Shown piece by piece: positions 18,850-29,578 of a stretch of DNA of 64,000 nucleotides. The translations under genes and the position numbers were made by a program. This DNA comes from Treponema parvum (lineage in GTDB: Bacteria; Spirochaetota; Spirochaetia; Treponematales; Treponemataceae), in contig NZ_CP054257.1 in the NCBI RefSeq assembly GCF_017893945.1, positions 682,001 through 746,000 of the forward strand, given 5' to 3'. The notes beneath the pieces were generated by a model, which worked only from the letters and a program-made list of their open reading frames with translations, was not told where the DNA came from and did no database searches. Every line of letters begins with the position of its first letter. Within the stretch, counting starts at the first letter, position 1.

Positions 18850-19950
18850 TCATATCTTTGTACATCTGTTTCTTAAATACATATCCGCGAGCACGATATA
18901 GGTCATCGCTTCAATTACCGGAACTATGCGCGGACATATGCACACATCGTGGCGCCCCTCGATCACTAAGTCGATATTTTCGATCTTGCCTTCTTTGACG
19001 GCTATTGTCCTTTGCGGTTTGAAAATACTCGGAACGGGTTTTATCGCGGCGCGGAAGACAATTTCATTTCCGTTTGAAATTCCGCCCAATATTCCGCCTG
19101 AATTATTTGTTTCAAAACTTATCAAATCGGGCGAGGGTCCTGTTCGCATAGGATCGTTATTTTGGCTGCCCGTCATGTCCGCAGCATGAAAGCCCTCTCC
19201 GAATTCTATGCCTTTTACGGCGCCTATTGAAAGGATCGCCTTTGCGATCTCTGCATCCAATTTGTCAAAAACAGGTTCGCCCAAGCCGGCAGGCGCTCCT
19301 TTTACTACGCATTCGATAATTCCGCCTGCGCTGTCTCCCGTTTCTTTGAGATGTTTGATCTTTGCTTCCATTTCGGCGGCGGCGGCGCAATCGGCAGCTC
19401 TCAGAGGATTTTTTTCAATATCGTCAAAGTCGATTTTTTTGCATTGAATTCCGGCGGCTTTGAGCGTAAAAGCCGTAACTTTTATTCCTTCTTTTTCAAG
19501 CAAAAGCTGTGCAACGGCTCCCGCGGCAACCCTTGCCGCCGTCTCTCGGCCGCTGGATCTGCCGCCGCCGCGCCAGTCGCGCGTTCCGTACTTTGTATAA
19601 TAAGTAAAATCCGCGTGACCCGGCCGGAACGTGTTTGCAATATCGGCGTAATCTTTTGACCTCTGCGATCTGTTCCGTATTAAAAGAGAAATAGGAGTTC
19701 CCTGAGACACACCGTTAAAAACGCCGCTTAGAATTTCTACTTCGTCGTCTTCTTTCCGTGCGGTTACGGCTGCGTTCGGCTTGCCGTCGGCCGCGACTCC
19801 CGGACGACGACGGTTCAGAGCTTTTTGAATGTGTTTTACATCTATTTTAAGACCTGCGGGACAACCGTCTATCACGGCTCCCAACGCTTCCCCGTGGCTT
19901 TCTCCGAACGTGGTTACTCTGAAAACCGTTCCGAATGTGTTTCCGCTCAT
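18850..19950 (-). CDS. aroC: Chorismate synthase
   Basis: 366 residues; the last shikimate-pathway step, EPSP to chorismate with reduced FMN. FGESHGEALGAVIDGCPAG, the RRRPG core, RPGHADFTYYTKYG with DWRGGGRSSGRETAARVAAG, and the C-terminal GRHDVCICPR pattern are all present. ATG 19950 follows GGGAG at five bases, so the longer in-frame start at 19995 is not needed. It is followed on the same strand, 73 bases upstream in gene order, by an acyl-CoA ligase with no obvious link. Confidence 0.95.
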   Translation of the reverse strand: MSGNTFGTVFRVTTFGESHGEALGAVIDGCPAGLKIDVKHIQKALNRRRPGVAADGKPNAAVTARKEDDEVEILSGVFNGVSQGTPISLLIRNRSQRSKDYADIANTFRPGHADFTYYTKYGTRDWRGGGRSSGRETAARVAAGAVAQLLLEKEGIKVTAFTLKAAGIQCKKIDFDDIEKNPLRAADCAAAAEMEAKIKHLKETGDSAGGIIECVVKGAPAGLGEPVFDKLDAEIAKAILSIGAVKGIEFGEGFHAADMTGSQNNDPMRTGPSPDLISFETNNSGGILGGISNGNEIVFRAAIKPVPSIFKPQRTIAVKEGKIENIDLVIEGRHDVCICPRIVPVIEAMTYIVLADMYLRNRCTKI

Positions 19951-20023
19951 GAACTCTCCCTGTGCGGCATTTTCGAAAATTGATATTTCCTGCAACGTCG
20001 CATTTTAAGGATCGATTTTTTTC

Positions 20024-21694
20024 TTAAACTTCCTTTTCAGTATCTTTTTCTCTTATTTCAACGCGGCGGATTTTGCCGCTGATCGTCTTAGGAAGTTCGC
20101 TTACAAACTCTATTACGCGCGGCCTTTTATACGGAGCCGTATGATGTTTGACAAAATCCTGCAGATCAAGTTCCAGCTTTTTCGTAGCCTCGTATCCGGC
20201 TGACAAAACCACCGTCGCTTTTACAAGCTGTCCGCGCCTTATGTCCGAAACGCCCGTAACGGCGCACTCGAGTACGGCCGGATGTTTTTGCAAAACGCTT
20301 TCAACTTCGAACGGACTTATTCTGTATCCCGCACTCTTTATTATATCGTCATTTCGGCCTATAAACCAGATAAAACCGTCTTCGTCCATTTTTGCAGTAT
20401 CCTTCGTATGATACCAGCCGCTTTTAAAAACTTCTTCCGTCAACTGTTTGTCTTTGAAGTATCCTGTAAAAAGCCCGAACGGGTGATTGTTTTTTAAATT
20501 GATAACGATTTCACCTGTTTCACCGGGCTTGCAGGGCTGCCCGTCGGGATCCACTACGGCAACTTCATATCCGGGGGCTGGTTTGCCCATGGAACCGGGC
20601 TTAGGCGTCATGCCGGGGAAGTTTCCGCATATGACCGTGCTTTCGGTTTGACCGTAAGCTTCAAACATTTTTATTCCCGTCTGTTCATAAAAGCGGTCAA
20701 ACACTTCAGGATTTAGGGCTTCGCCTGCAGTTACGCAGTATTTAAGAGAAGACAGATTGTATTTTTTAAGGTCCCGCCTTATAAGATAGCGGTATATCGT
20801 AGGCGGAGCGCAAAAGGTGTTAATCTTGTATTTTTCAATTTTGTGAAGTATGACGTCAGGTTTAAAAGCTAACATGTCAAAAGTGAATACCGCCGATCCT
20901 GCCAGCCATTGACCGTATAATTTTCCCCAGACGGCTTTTCCCCAGCCTGTTTCGGCTATGGAAAGATGCAGCCCGTCGTCTATAACGTTTTGCCAATATT
21001 TTGCGGTTATTATGTGGCCGAGCGGATACAAAAAATTATGGGCTACCATTTTGGGATAGCCTGAAGTTCCCGACGTAAAATAAAGGAGCATGGGATCTTC
21101 GTTGTGAGTGGCCTTATCGCCTTGGGGGCGGGGAAAATCTTCGGGATACTTTTCAAATTCCTTTGAAAAACAAATCCAGCCTTCTCTTTCTTTCCCGATC
21201 GTTACGAGCGATTTTACCGTAGGAGAATTGGGCATAGCCTTTTCGATTTCATTTTGCACGTCTTCATCGTCAAGCGAAACGATCATCTTTATGGCCGCGG
21301 CGTTATTTCTGTATTCTATATCCGGCTGAAGCAGTAAAACGGTGGAAGGAACTACCATCGCGCCTATCCGATGCAGCGCGAGCATAAAATACCAAAACTC
21401 GTATCTTCGCCTTAAGACGAGCATTACGGCGTCGCCTTTTTTTATTCCGTGGGCGGATAAAAACTGTGCGGTTTTTTTCGAGGCTGCGGACATCTGCGCA
21501 AAGGTAAAGATTTTTTCTTCATTGTCGTCGCACCACACAAGCGCTCTTTTTTCGGGGGTTTCACGCGCATAACGGTCAACTATGTCATAGCTGAAATTGA
21601 AATTTTCAGGCGTCTTTATCTTAAAATTCTCTTTCAGATCTTCATAGGTTTGAAAATCTCGAGCTTCCGTTATGTATTCCTTGTATAGGTTCAT
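20024..21694 (-). CDS. AMP-dependent acyl-CoA synthetase (medium-chain/aryl type)
   Basis: 556 residues; it activates a carboxylic acid as acyl-adenylate, then as CoA thioester. The P-loop motif LLYFTSGTSGYPKMVAHN, YGQTESTVICGNFPG, the hinge region GWYHTKDTAKMDEDGFIWF with GRNDDIIKSAGYR, and the catalytic Lys in PKTISGKIRR are intact. The overall style is that of the medium-chain acyl-CoA or benzoate-CoA ligase branch (AcsM-like). The substrate is not determined. ATG 21694 has GGGAG upstream. It diverges from the glycan island and is probably not part of it. Confidence 0.85.
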   Translation of the reverse strand: MNLYKEYITEARDFQTYEDLKENFKIKTPENFNFSYDIVDRYARETPEKRALVWCDDNEEKIFTFAQMSAASKKTAQFLSAHGIKKGDAVMLVLRRRYEFWYFMLALHRIGAMVVPSTVLLLQPDIEYRNNAAAIKMIVSLDDEDVQNEIEKAMPNSPTVKSLVTIGKEREGWICFSKEFEKYPEDFPRPQGDKATHNEDPMLLYFTSGTSGYPKMVAHNFLYPLGHIITAKYWQNVIDDGLHLSIAETGWGKAVWGKLYGQWLAGSAVFTFDMLAFKPDVILHKIEKYKINTFCAPPTIYRYLIRRDLKKYNLSSLKYCVTAGEALNPEVFDRFYEQTGIKMFEAYGQTESTVICGNFPGMTPKPGSMGKPAPGYEVAVVDPDGQPCKPGETGEIVINLKNNHPFGLFTGYFKDKQLTEEVFKSGWYHTKDTAKMDEDGFIWFIGRNDDIIKSAGYRISPFEVESVLQKHPAVLECAVTGVSDIRRGQLVKATVVLSAGYEATKKLELDLQDFVKHHTAPYKRPRVIEFVSELPKTISGKIRRVEIREKDTEKEV

Positions 21695-21977
21695 CAGTAA
21701 TTCTCCCGTGTTTTCTTAGATTTTATAAAATAATTTTTTTAACAATTTTGCAAGATCGACAAAGATTTGTACAAAATGCGCACAAAATGCGTCGTCCCGG
21801 AAAACTCAAATCTTTCTGCAATGCCGCATTTTAAAAATTAATTATAGCCGATAATTTCTTTAACGGATATCCCTTTTATATTTGACACCGATAAAAAGAA
21901 AAGGTTGCAGTGGAATAGGGGAAAAAGGCAAGGATTTTTCATGCTGAAGGAAGCACTGTATCGACAGAAAATTTAAG

Positions 21978-22006
21978 TTGAATTTATTTATTTGCAGTGC
22001 TATAAC
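21978..22006 (+). promoter_or_regulatory. Candidate promoter of the LoaP-like gene / island
   Basis: TTGAAT (21978-21983), 17 bases, TATAAC (22001-22006). It would give a leader of roughly 195 bases before the start codon at 22208, room for an RNA-based control element. Confidence 0.45.
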
Positions 22007-22144
22007 CCTTGATACATTAAAGCATGATAAAGAAGTTTATAGGCAACTTGCCCGCGAAATGTATTGATATTTTTATGTTAGGAAAAACGCTTCTTATGAT
22101 CTTTTACGATTTGAAGATCTAATGAGTGGATTTTAGGAAAATTT

Positions 22145-22180
22145 AACGGAACAAAAACTATGCGCACCTCTGGTTCCGTT
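22145..22180 (+). promoter_or_regulatory. Leader RNA hairpin upstream of the LoaP-like gene
   Basis: AACGGAAC (22145-22152) pairs perfectly with GTTCCGTT (22173-22180) around a 20-base loop, followed by TATTA. LoaP and similar NusG paralogues are known to act on a hairpin in the nascent leader of polysaccharide operons. This one, 28 bases before the gene, is the best candidate in the window. Confidence 0.45.
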
Positions 22181-22207
22181 TATTATGTGTGGGAGGCAGA
22201 AAGTGTT

Positions 22208-22711
22208 ATGGAATATTACTGTATAATGATTTTTACAGGTGAGGAAAAAAACTTTAAAGAAAAAGCAACTGAAATATTAAAAGAGAAATATCCTTCTGTA
22301 AATTTCTATTATTTTCAAAGAAAAATGTATACCGAAAAACGCGGTTGGTTTCTGGGGACTCTTTTCACGGGATATTTATTTTTCCAAATCGAAGAATTGA
22401 CGGCAGATTTTTTTACCGAACTCCGTGCAATAAAAGGTTTTTGCAGAATTTTACGAGATAATCGGAAGCCGACCAGAATAACAGGATCCGCATTAGAAGA
22501 ATTGAAATTCCTGATAAAAAACGGCGAAGTCTTAGGAGTTTCAAAGGTACAGTTTCTTCCCAATCAAAAAATAAAAGCAATAGCAGGCCCCTTTGTAGGA
22601 TATGAGGGCAATATTGTCAAAGTCAATCAAAAACAAAAACGAATTACAGTCCGTTCTTTGCTTATAGATAACGGGCTGACATTTGATTTAAAGTATGAAG
22701 ATGTGGAGTAG
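22208..22711 (+). CDS. loaP: Specialised NusG paralogue, LoaP-like antiterminator
   Basis: About 167 residues. The N-terminal NGN domain starts MEYYCIMIFTGEE and carries RKMYTEKRGWFLGTLFTGYLFF, a form of the NusG core. A C-terminal KOW-like domain (about residues 115-165) contains VGYEGNIVKVNQKQKRITV. Such paralogues (RfaH, LoaP, UpxY) let RNA polymerase read through long surface-glycan or metabolite operons. Position at the head of a cluster of about 28 kb fits that job. ATG 22208 is preferred; GGGAGG lies 11 bases upstream, somewhat far. A longer frame starts at 22160. The symbol is by similarity; UpxY-type is the alternative. Confidence 0.8.
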   Translation: MEYYCIMIFTGEEKNFKEKATEILKEKYPSVNFYYFQRKMYTEKRGWFLGTLFTGYLFFQIEELTADFFTELRAIKGFCRILRDNRKPTRITGSALEELKFLIKNGEVLGVSKVQFLPNQKIKAIAGPFVGYEGNIVKVNQKQKRITVRSLLIDNGLTFDLKYEDVE

Positions 22712-22744
22712 TTTTTTTAAGCAATTTTTGAATAAACGATAAAT

Positions 22745-22773
22745 TGACGATAAGAATAAACCGTGCTACCATA
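22745..22773 (+). promoter_or_regulatory. Candidate promoter of the phase-variable acyltransferase
   Basis: TTGACG (22745-22750), 17 bases, TACCAT (22768-22773), about 150 bases before the ATG at 22920. Confidence 0.35.
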
Positions 22774-22919
22774 CTGATAATTTAATTGCAAACTGTTTAC
22801 GAAGGGAGCTTGTCCCATAAATAAGCGCAATGTCTATACACTCCGAGAAATGCGGGGAGAGAACCGCTCCGTTATGGAGATATCGTTTATGTCGACGGTT
22901 TTTACTGGAAGAGAAGAAT

Positions 22920-23962
22920 ATGATTTTTAAAACTACTATACATACGAGCGGGGGGGGGGGGATAGCAGAAATCACTTCCTAGACACACTCAAAGGAATCT
23001 GTATTATTTTTGTGATTCTCACCCATTATAATTGGACGAGTGATCAAAGTTTGAAAATGTTGTTTCCGTATATGATTTACATGGCGGTGCCGATTTTTAT
23101 GGTAATTTCTGGCTATGTGTATTACCTGTCTTTTCAGAAAAACAAAATTGAACATTTTGAATCCGCATATACACCTGCATTTCTATTTCCCAAAGTAATC
23201 CGCTATACTGTTCCATTTGTAATGGCTATGGCAGTAGAGTTTCTTTTTCTTGTTATGATGCACAAGTTGAGCTTATCCTTTTTCGGCGGCGTCCTCCGTG
23301 GCGGAAACGGGCCGGGCAGTTATTATTTTCCTATAATGATTCAATTTCTGCTCATTTATCCGGTTATTTATTTTGCAATTCAAAAGCATGGAATAAAAGG
23401 ATTTTTCGCTTGTCTTGCTGTAAATGCTTTGTATGAATTCTTCCAAAGAATCTATTGGGTGGATGCGGAATTATACAGACTTTTGGTTCTTCGTTATATT
23501 TCGGTAATAGCATTTGGCTCTCTGCTTGCTTCTGAGCATAAAGGGGAAATTAAGACAGTGCATAAAATAATTGCATTTTTTATGGGTGTTGTATTTCTTT
23601 TTATAGAAGCATACACTTCATATTCTCCAAAAATCATAATTCATTGGACAGGTACGTGTTTCCTTGCAACACTTTATATTCTTCCGATTTGCTGCTTCTT
23701 ATTTGAAAAATGCAGGAATGTAAGGATTGCTCCGCTTGAATTGGCAGGAAAAGCTTCATTCAACATATTTCTGACACAGATGCTGTTTTTTGTTTATGCG
23801 GGACAGATAAGCGGAAAGATTTTCGCAAATGTTCAAAATCAGTATGTATTAACGGTGCTTCAGAATCTTTTCAATATTTTAGTTTGTGTGATTTTTGGTA
23901 TCTTGTTTTATAAAATAGAAAATAAGCTTACATCGGAACTCCTAAAATCATTAAAAAAATGA
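22920..23962 (+). CDS. Acyltransferase 3 family protein, frame broken at a G12 tract (phase-variable candidate)
   Basis: The uninterrupted frame from 22931 to 23962 encodes an integral-membrane acyltransferase with about ten hydrophobic helices. It opens NHFLDTLKGICIIFVILTHY, the family's Asp/Lys and His motif in helix 1. That frame has no start codon before helix 1. A well-placed ATG at 22920 (GGAAGAG upstream) is in another frame and meets a stop after about 20 codons. Between them lie 12 G (22950-22961). One more G (13), or ten G, would join the ATG to the full protein. It probably O-acetylates a glycan when on. A GTG at 23012 would lose helix 1. In this sequence it reads as off. Confidence 0.78.
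22950..22961 (+). repeat. Poly-G tract, 12 G, frame-switching
   Basis: Twelve consecutive G just after codon 10 of the acyltransferase start at 22920. Length 12 puts the gene out of frame; 10 or 13 restores it. Such tracts slip during replication. Confidence 0.85.
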
Positions 23963-24394
23963 GAGTTTAGTCTTTTTATAGAAATCAATTTTTACAGCTA
24001 CTGTTTAAAAAGTTTATGTAATAATATATTGAACGTATATGATGTAAATAACTGGAAGATGCACTTGAAGCGCTGGAGACGAAACGGAAATACGAAGGAT
24101 ATTTTTATAGCATAAGAGAGATGTCGTTTTATTTTATATTTAGCCGTCTTATGAAAACTCTTGCGATTTATTATCGGTTTTAGATAAAAGTTGATTTTCG
24201 TAAAGTCTGTCTGCTAACAATAGTAATTGTCCGAACTTCGTGGTATACTTATTCCTGTCTGTAATTGCTTATGTGGTGTGTCTTTGCATTCTAACTTAAC
24301 TATATTACAAATCACAGACTTAAAAAAATGCTTATTTTATCTTTGATAATAGTGAAAAGAGATAGAAATAATTAGTATATAGGTTTTTTTAATA
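23963..24394. other. AT-rich intergenic region
   Basis: About 430 bases with no credible gene, tRNA or strong promoter that I can see. The segment around 24050-24180 has a few open stretches without starts, possibly eroded coding DNA, but I recognise nothing. Confidence 0.5.
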
Positions 24395-25144
24395 ATGAAT
24401 AAAACAGGAATTATAATTCAAGCTCGTACGGGCTCAACTAGATTACCCAACAAGATGTTGCTATCTTTTTTTGATGAAAAAACAATTCTTGATATTATAA
24501 TAAGTAGAATCAACAAACAGCAATTTAATATACCAATTATAATAGCAACGTCTAAAAATTCCAAAGACAAAGAAATTGTCAAAATTGCAGAACGAAATAA
24601 TGCTTCATATTATTGTGGTGATGAAAATGATGTTTTGAATCGTTTTATTTGTGCGGCAAATTTTTTTTCTTTAGATTCTGTAATCAGAATTTGTGCTGAC
24701 AATCCTTTCCTTAGTATGAATTATCTTAAAAAATTAATCGATTACAAAAATATAAATTCTTCAGATTATATATCTTTCATTACCAAAGATGGTACTCCAT
24801 CGATAAAAACTCATTTTGGTTTTTGGGCGGAATACATAACATTAGATGCTATGAAAAGAATTCAGTCTCTTACAAACAATACATTATATCATGAACATGT
24901 AACAAATTTTGCATATACAAATCCAGAAATCTTTTCCTTATATTTTCTAGAGATAGATGATTTTGTTGAGAATTCTGGAATTCGTTTAACAGTTGACACA
25001 ATAGATGATTTTAATAACGCAAAAAATATTTATAAATTATTATCAGAAAACAAGAAAGAAATGGAACCTCAAAATATTATTCCTCTTATTTCGGAAGCAA
25101 TGAAGATAAATATGAAAAATCAAATATTATCGAATTCAAAATAA
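24395..25144 (+). CDS. SpsF/NeuA-like cytidylyltransferase
   Basis: 249 residues. The nucleotidyltransferase opening IIIQARTGSTRLPNKMLL is the SpsF-type variant of the CMP-sugar synthetase fold. IIIATSKNSKD, YYCGDENDVLNRF and the metal-site RICADNPFLS follow. It should activate an acidic sugar (nonulosonate or KDO-like) as its CMP derivative. The next two genes are a NeuB-like synthase and a KdsC-like phosphatase, so the three make and activate one such sugar. The exact sugar is not readable. No clear ribosome site precedes ATG 24395. Base composition is clearly AT-richer than the core genes. Confidence 0.78.
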   Translation: MNKTGIIIQARTGSTRLPNKMLLSFFDEKTILDIIISRINKQQFNIPIIIATSKNSKDKEIVKIAERNNASYYCGDENDVLNRFICAANFFSLDSVIRICADNPFLSMNYLKKLIDYKNINSSDYISFITKDGTPSIKTHFGFWAEYITLDAMKRIQSLTNNTLYHEHVTNFAYTNPEIFSLYFLEIDDFVENSGIRLTVDTIDDFNNAKNIYKLLSENKKEMEPQNIIPLISEAMKINMKNQILSNSK

Positions 25145-25158
25145 TAGGAGTTTTTAAT

Positions 25159-26205
25159 ATGGATTATACATACATAATTGGCGAGATAGGGCAGAATCAT
25201 AATGGTTCTGTTGATATTGCAAAGGTGATAATTGATTTAATTTCTCGTCCGGTGGTACAGGAAGAATTTAATTTGACATTAAAGCCTATGAATGCTGTCA
25301 AACTTACAAAAAGAGACTTATATGAGGAATTGTCGGATTCTCAAATGAATCATCCATATGTAAATGAAAACTCTTTTGGGGCAACTTATGGCGAGCATCG
25401 CGCAGCTCTTGAGTTATCAGATGAACAGCACTTTGAAGTATATAAATATGCGAAATCAAAAGGGCTTGATTTTGTAGAAACCTTATGTGCAAAAGGATGT
25501 CTTTCGTTATTAAAACTATTTACGCCTGATTATTTAAAAGTAGCTAGTAGAGATTTGACAAATCTTCCTTTACTTGAAGCTATGGCAGAAACAAAAATTC
25601 CGATAATTTTATCTACGGGAATGGCAGGTAAAGAAGATTTGGATAATGCTTTATCTATTATTACAAAATACCATGATGATATTTCGATTTTACATTGTGT
25701 ATCTCAATATCCTACAAATCCAAATAACTTAAACTTACTTACAATAAAATATTTGCAAGAAAACTATGGAAAATATACAATAGGTTTTTCAGATCATACT
25801 ATTGGTATTTCTGCACCTGTCGCTGCTGTTGCAATGGGGGCTAAAATTATTGAAAAACACATAACAATTGATCGAAGAATGAAAGGTACGGATCAGAAAG
25901 GATCTCTTGGTCCAGATGGTGTAAACCGTATGATTCGTGATATCCGTTTGACAGAACTTTCACTGGGGAAAAATGCACTGTTTATCGAACCGTCTGTAGA
26001 ATCTGCGCGTATAAAATTGGAACGCTCAATTGCAACAAAGCATGATATGAAAAAGGGGGATGTTATTAATATTGGTGATATACATCTTCTTAGCCCTGGT
26101 GATGGATATAAATGGATTGATAAAGATAAAGTAATAGGTAAAAGACTTGTAAAAGATATAAAAAAGAATGAGATAATTTATAAAGACATGATTCAAAACA
26201 TATAA
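25159..26205 (+). CDS. NeuB-like N-acetylneuraminate/nonulosonate synthase
   Basis: 348 residues. The PEP-condensing barrel shows IIGEIGQNHNG at the start, then LKVASRDLTN, ILSTGMA, LHCVSQYPT, GFSDHTIG and IEKHITIDR. The C-terminal SAF (antifreeze-like) domain begins about residue 285 with RSIATKHDMKKGD. The usual VKFQ segment after the first strand is replaced by MNAVKLTKRDLYEEL, so the substrate pocket differs from ordinary sialic acid synthase. It condenses PEP with a hexose-derived acceptor. It lies 14 bases after the cytidylyltransferase, with AGGAG before ATG 25159. Confidence 0.85.
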   Translation: MDYTYIIGEIGQNHNGSVDIAKVIIDLISRPVVQEEFNLTLKPMNAVKLTKRDLYEELSDSQMNHPYVNENSFGATYGEHRAALELSDEQHFEVYKYAKSKGLDFVETLCAKGCLSLLKLFTPDYLKVASRDLTNLPLLEAMAETKIPIILSTGMAGKEDLDNALSIITKYHDDISILHCVSQYPTNPNNLNLLTIKYLQENYGKYTIGFSDHTIGISAPVAAVAMGAKIIEKHITIDRRMKGTDQKGSLGPDGVNRMIRDIRLTELSLGKNALFIEPSVESARIKLERSIATKHDMKKGDVINIGDIHLLSPGDGYKWIDKDKVIGKRLVKDIKKNEIIYKDMIQNI

Positions 26206-26221
26206 AAGCAGTAAAGTATAA

Positions 26222-28035
<1,814 letters not shown>

Positions 28036-28036
28036 T

Positions 28037-28891
28037 ATGAACAATTTTTGCTCTGGTTTGAAAGAAGCATTAATCGAATTAGGTATCAAAAAAGATGATT
28101 ATCTTTATGTATCGTCAGATGTTAGATTTTTTTTGTTTTCAGCAATGAGAAATTACGGTACTTCAGAAGAAGTTATTGGAACTGTTTTGAATGAATTAAC
28201 AAATGTTTTGCAAGAAGCCGTCGGCAGCGAAGGGACTCTTTTATTTCCTGTTTTTTCATGGGATTTTTGCAGTGGCAAGGGATTTGATTATTATAAAACA
28301 CAAGGCGAAGTTGGAGCTTATTCAAATTGGATATTGAACAAGCGAAAAGATTTTAAGCGAACTCAACATCCGCTTTATTCTTTTATGGTATGGGGTAAAA
28401 AAACAGATTTATTTTGTAATATGAATAATCAAGATGCTTGGGGCGTTGCTTCACCTTTTTATTATTTAATGAAAAATGGCGGAAAACAGTTAGAGTTTAA
28501 TTGTGAAGCTTTTAAAGGTCTTACCTATATTCACTGCATAGAACAGTGGGTAAAAGTTCCATATCGTCATCATAAGTATTTCTTTGGTAAATATACGGAT
28601 GCAAATGGTGATACGGAAATTCGTTCTTATTCAATGTATTGTAGAGACCTTGAAGTTTCTGAATGTACAAAGACAACAAATAAATATCTAATTGATAATG
28701 GTGCAGCAAAAGAAGTTGTTTGGAATGGTAATAAACTTACACTTATTGATATTTCAAAGTGTTATGATGTTACTAAAAAAGATATTGTAGAAAACAATGG
28801 AGAAAATACTCTTTGTTTTAAAAACTATAATTTTGATTATAATAGAAAACAAACGCTTCCTTATGAGATAAGTAAAATTCCGGAGGATTAA
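28037..28891 (+). CDS. AAC(3)-family N-acetyltransferase
   Basis: 284 residues with the aminoglycoside 3-N-acetyltransferase fold: a long-helix start, GSEGTLLFPVFSWDFC, then KRTQHPLYSFMVWG and WGVASPFYYLMKNGG, which carry the acetyl-CoA and catalytic-His region of the family, then YRHHKYF. Within a sugar cluster it more likely acylates an amino sugar than an antibiotic. It pairs with DUF4910 directly upstream. ATG 28037 has GAGGGG ahead. It is not evidence of resistance. Confidence 0.78.
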   Translation: MNNFCSGLKEALIELGIKKDDYLYVSSDVRFFLFSAMRNYGTSEEVIGTVLNELTNVLQEAVGSEGTLLFPVFSWDFCSGKGFDYYKTQGEVGAYSNWILNKRKDFKRTQHPLYSFMVWGKKTDLFCNMNNQDAWGVASPFYYLMKNGGKQLEFNCEAFKGLTYIHCIEQWVKVPYRHHKYFFGKYTDANGDTEIRSYSMYCRDLEVSECTKTTNKYLIDNGAAKEVVWNGNKLTLIDISKCYDVTKKDIVENNGENTLCFKNYNFDYNRKQTLPYEISKIPED

Positions 28892-28900
28892 GAAGTTTAT

Positions 28901-29310
28901 ATGCTGAAAATGCACCACATAGGTGTTGTCGTAAATAATATAGAAACAACCGCCAAACATTATTTGAAAGATATCGGTGGTTTTACTCAGTCAGCGGTTT
29001 TCTTTGATGAAAAGCAGGGAATAAATATACAATTCCTATACCCGGTTGATAAAACTGGACTACCGGTTGAGTTAATACAGCCTGTGTCAGAAAAGAATCC
29101 TGTTGCTAATATTTTAAGAAAATCCGGGGTTTCACCATATCACATATGCTATGAAGCCGATGACATAAAGGAAGAATATAATAAACTTCGTGGGGGGGGT
29201 ACGTATGTATAGGGGCGTTTTTTGAGGGAGTGGCTCACGAAGGAAGAATATGTGTTTTTTTATATCATAATGAAATGGGACTTTTGGAACTTGTAGAGTC
29301 TAAAAAATAA
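28901..29310 (+). CDS. VOC (glyoxalase/epimerase-like) protein, frame broken at a G8 tract
   Basis: The start MLKMHHIGVVVNNIETT and HICYEADDI mark a single-VOC protein like methylmalonyl-CoA epimerase. In this sequence the frame stops at 29212, after 103 residues, just past eight G (29192-29199). One extra G (nine) joins it to FFEGVAHEGRICVFLYHNEM and on to LELVESKK, stop 29308-29310, restoring the missing C-terminal metal-site strand and a normal length of about 136. So it is either phase-off or a sequencing slip. VOC proteins bind metal and isomerise or cleave small acyl or sugar substrates; its role here is unknown. It precedes the acyl carrier protein. Confidence 0.75.
29192..29199 (+). 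repeat. Poly-G tract, 8 G, frame-switching
   Basis: Eight G inside the VOC gene. Nine would restore the full reading frame to 29310. Confidence 0.8.
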
Positions 29311-29344
29311 ATATTTTGTAGTTGTGAATTAGGAGTAATTAATT

Positions 29345-29578
29345 ATGAGTCTGTTGGAAGAGGTGAAAACAATTATTGCCGACAACCTTAAAGTTGATGT
29401 TTCTGTTTTATCAGAAGATACTGCAATTGGTGATTTTCCTGAATGGGACAGTCTCCATCATCTGCAGATTGTCGCTGCGATTGAGCAAAAATATGGATTT
29501 CAGTTTGAGCCTGATGTGCTTATGGATCTGGAAGATGTCAGTGATATCGTGAATGCGGTTGAAAAACGAACAAAATAA
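29345..29578 (+). CDS. Acyl carrier protein
   Basis: 77 residues, acidic, four-helix ACP. The phosphopantetheine serine is Ser36 in EWDSLHHLQIV. AGGAG precedes ATG 29345. It is distinct from a fatty-acid-synthesis ACP in context: it is followed with no gap by an acyl-AMP ligase, and then by an alcohol dehydrogenase and a LuxE-LuxC reductase. It therefore probably carries an acyl chain for glycan decoration or for reduction to aldehyde. Confidence 0.9.
   Translation: MSLLEEVKTIIADNLKVDVSVLSEDTAIGDFPEWDSLHHLQIVAAIEQKYGFQFEPDVLMDLEDVSDIVNAVEKRTK

Larger units (their letters stand above)
21695..22207. other. Long intergenic region at the border of the glycan island
   Basis: About 510 bases without a credible gene. 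It holds a candidate promoter (21978-22006) and a leader hairpin (22145-22180) for the LoaP-like gene. GC content visibly drops here, marking the border between core and AT-rich island. Confidence 0.6.

Noticed and set aside
28037..28891. Aminoglycoside resistance gene
   Set aside because: The fold fits AAC(3), but the tight coupling to sugar genes makes sugar acylation more likely.
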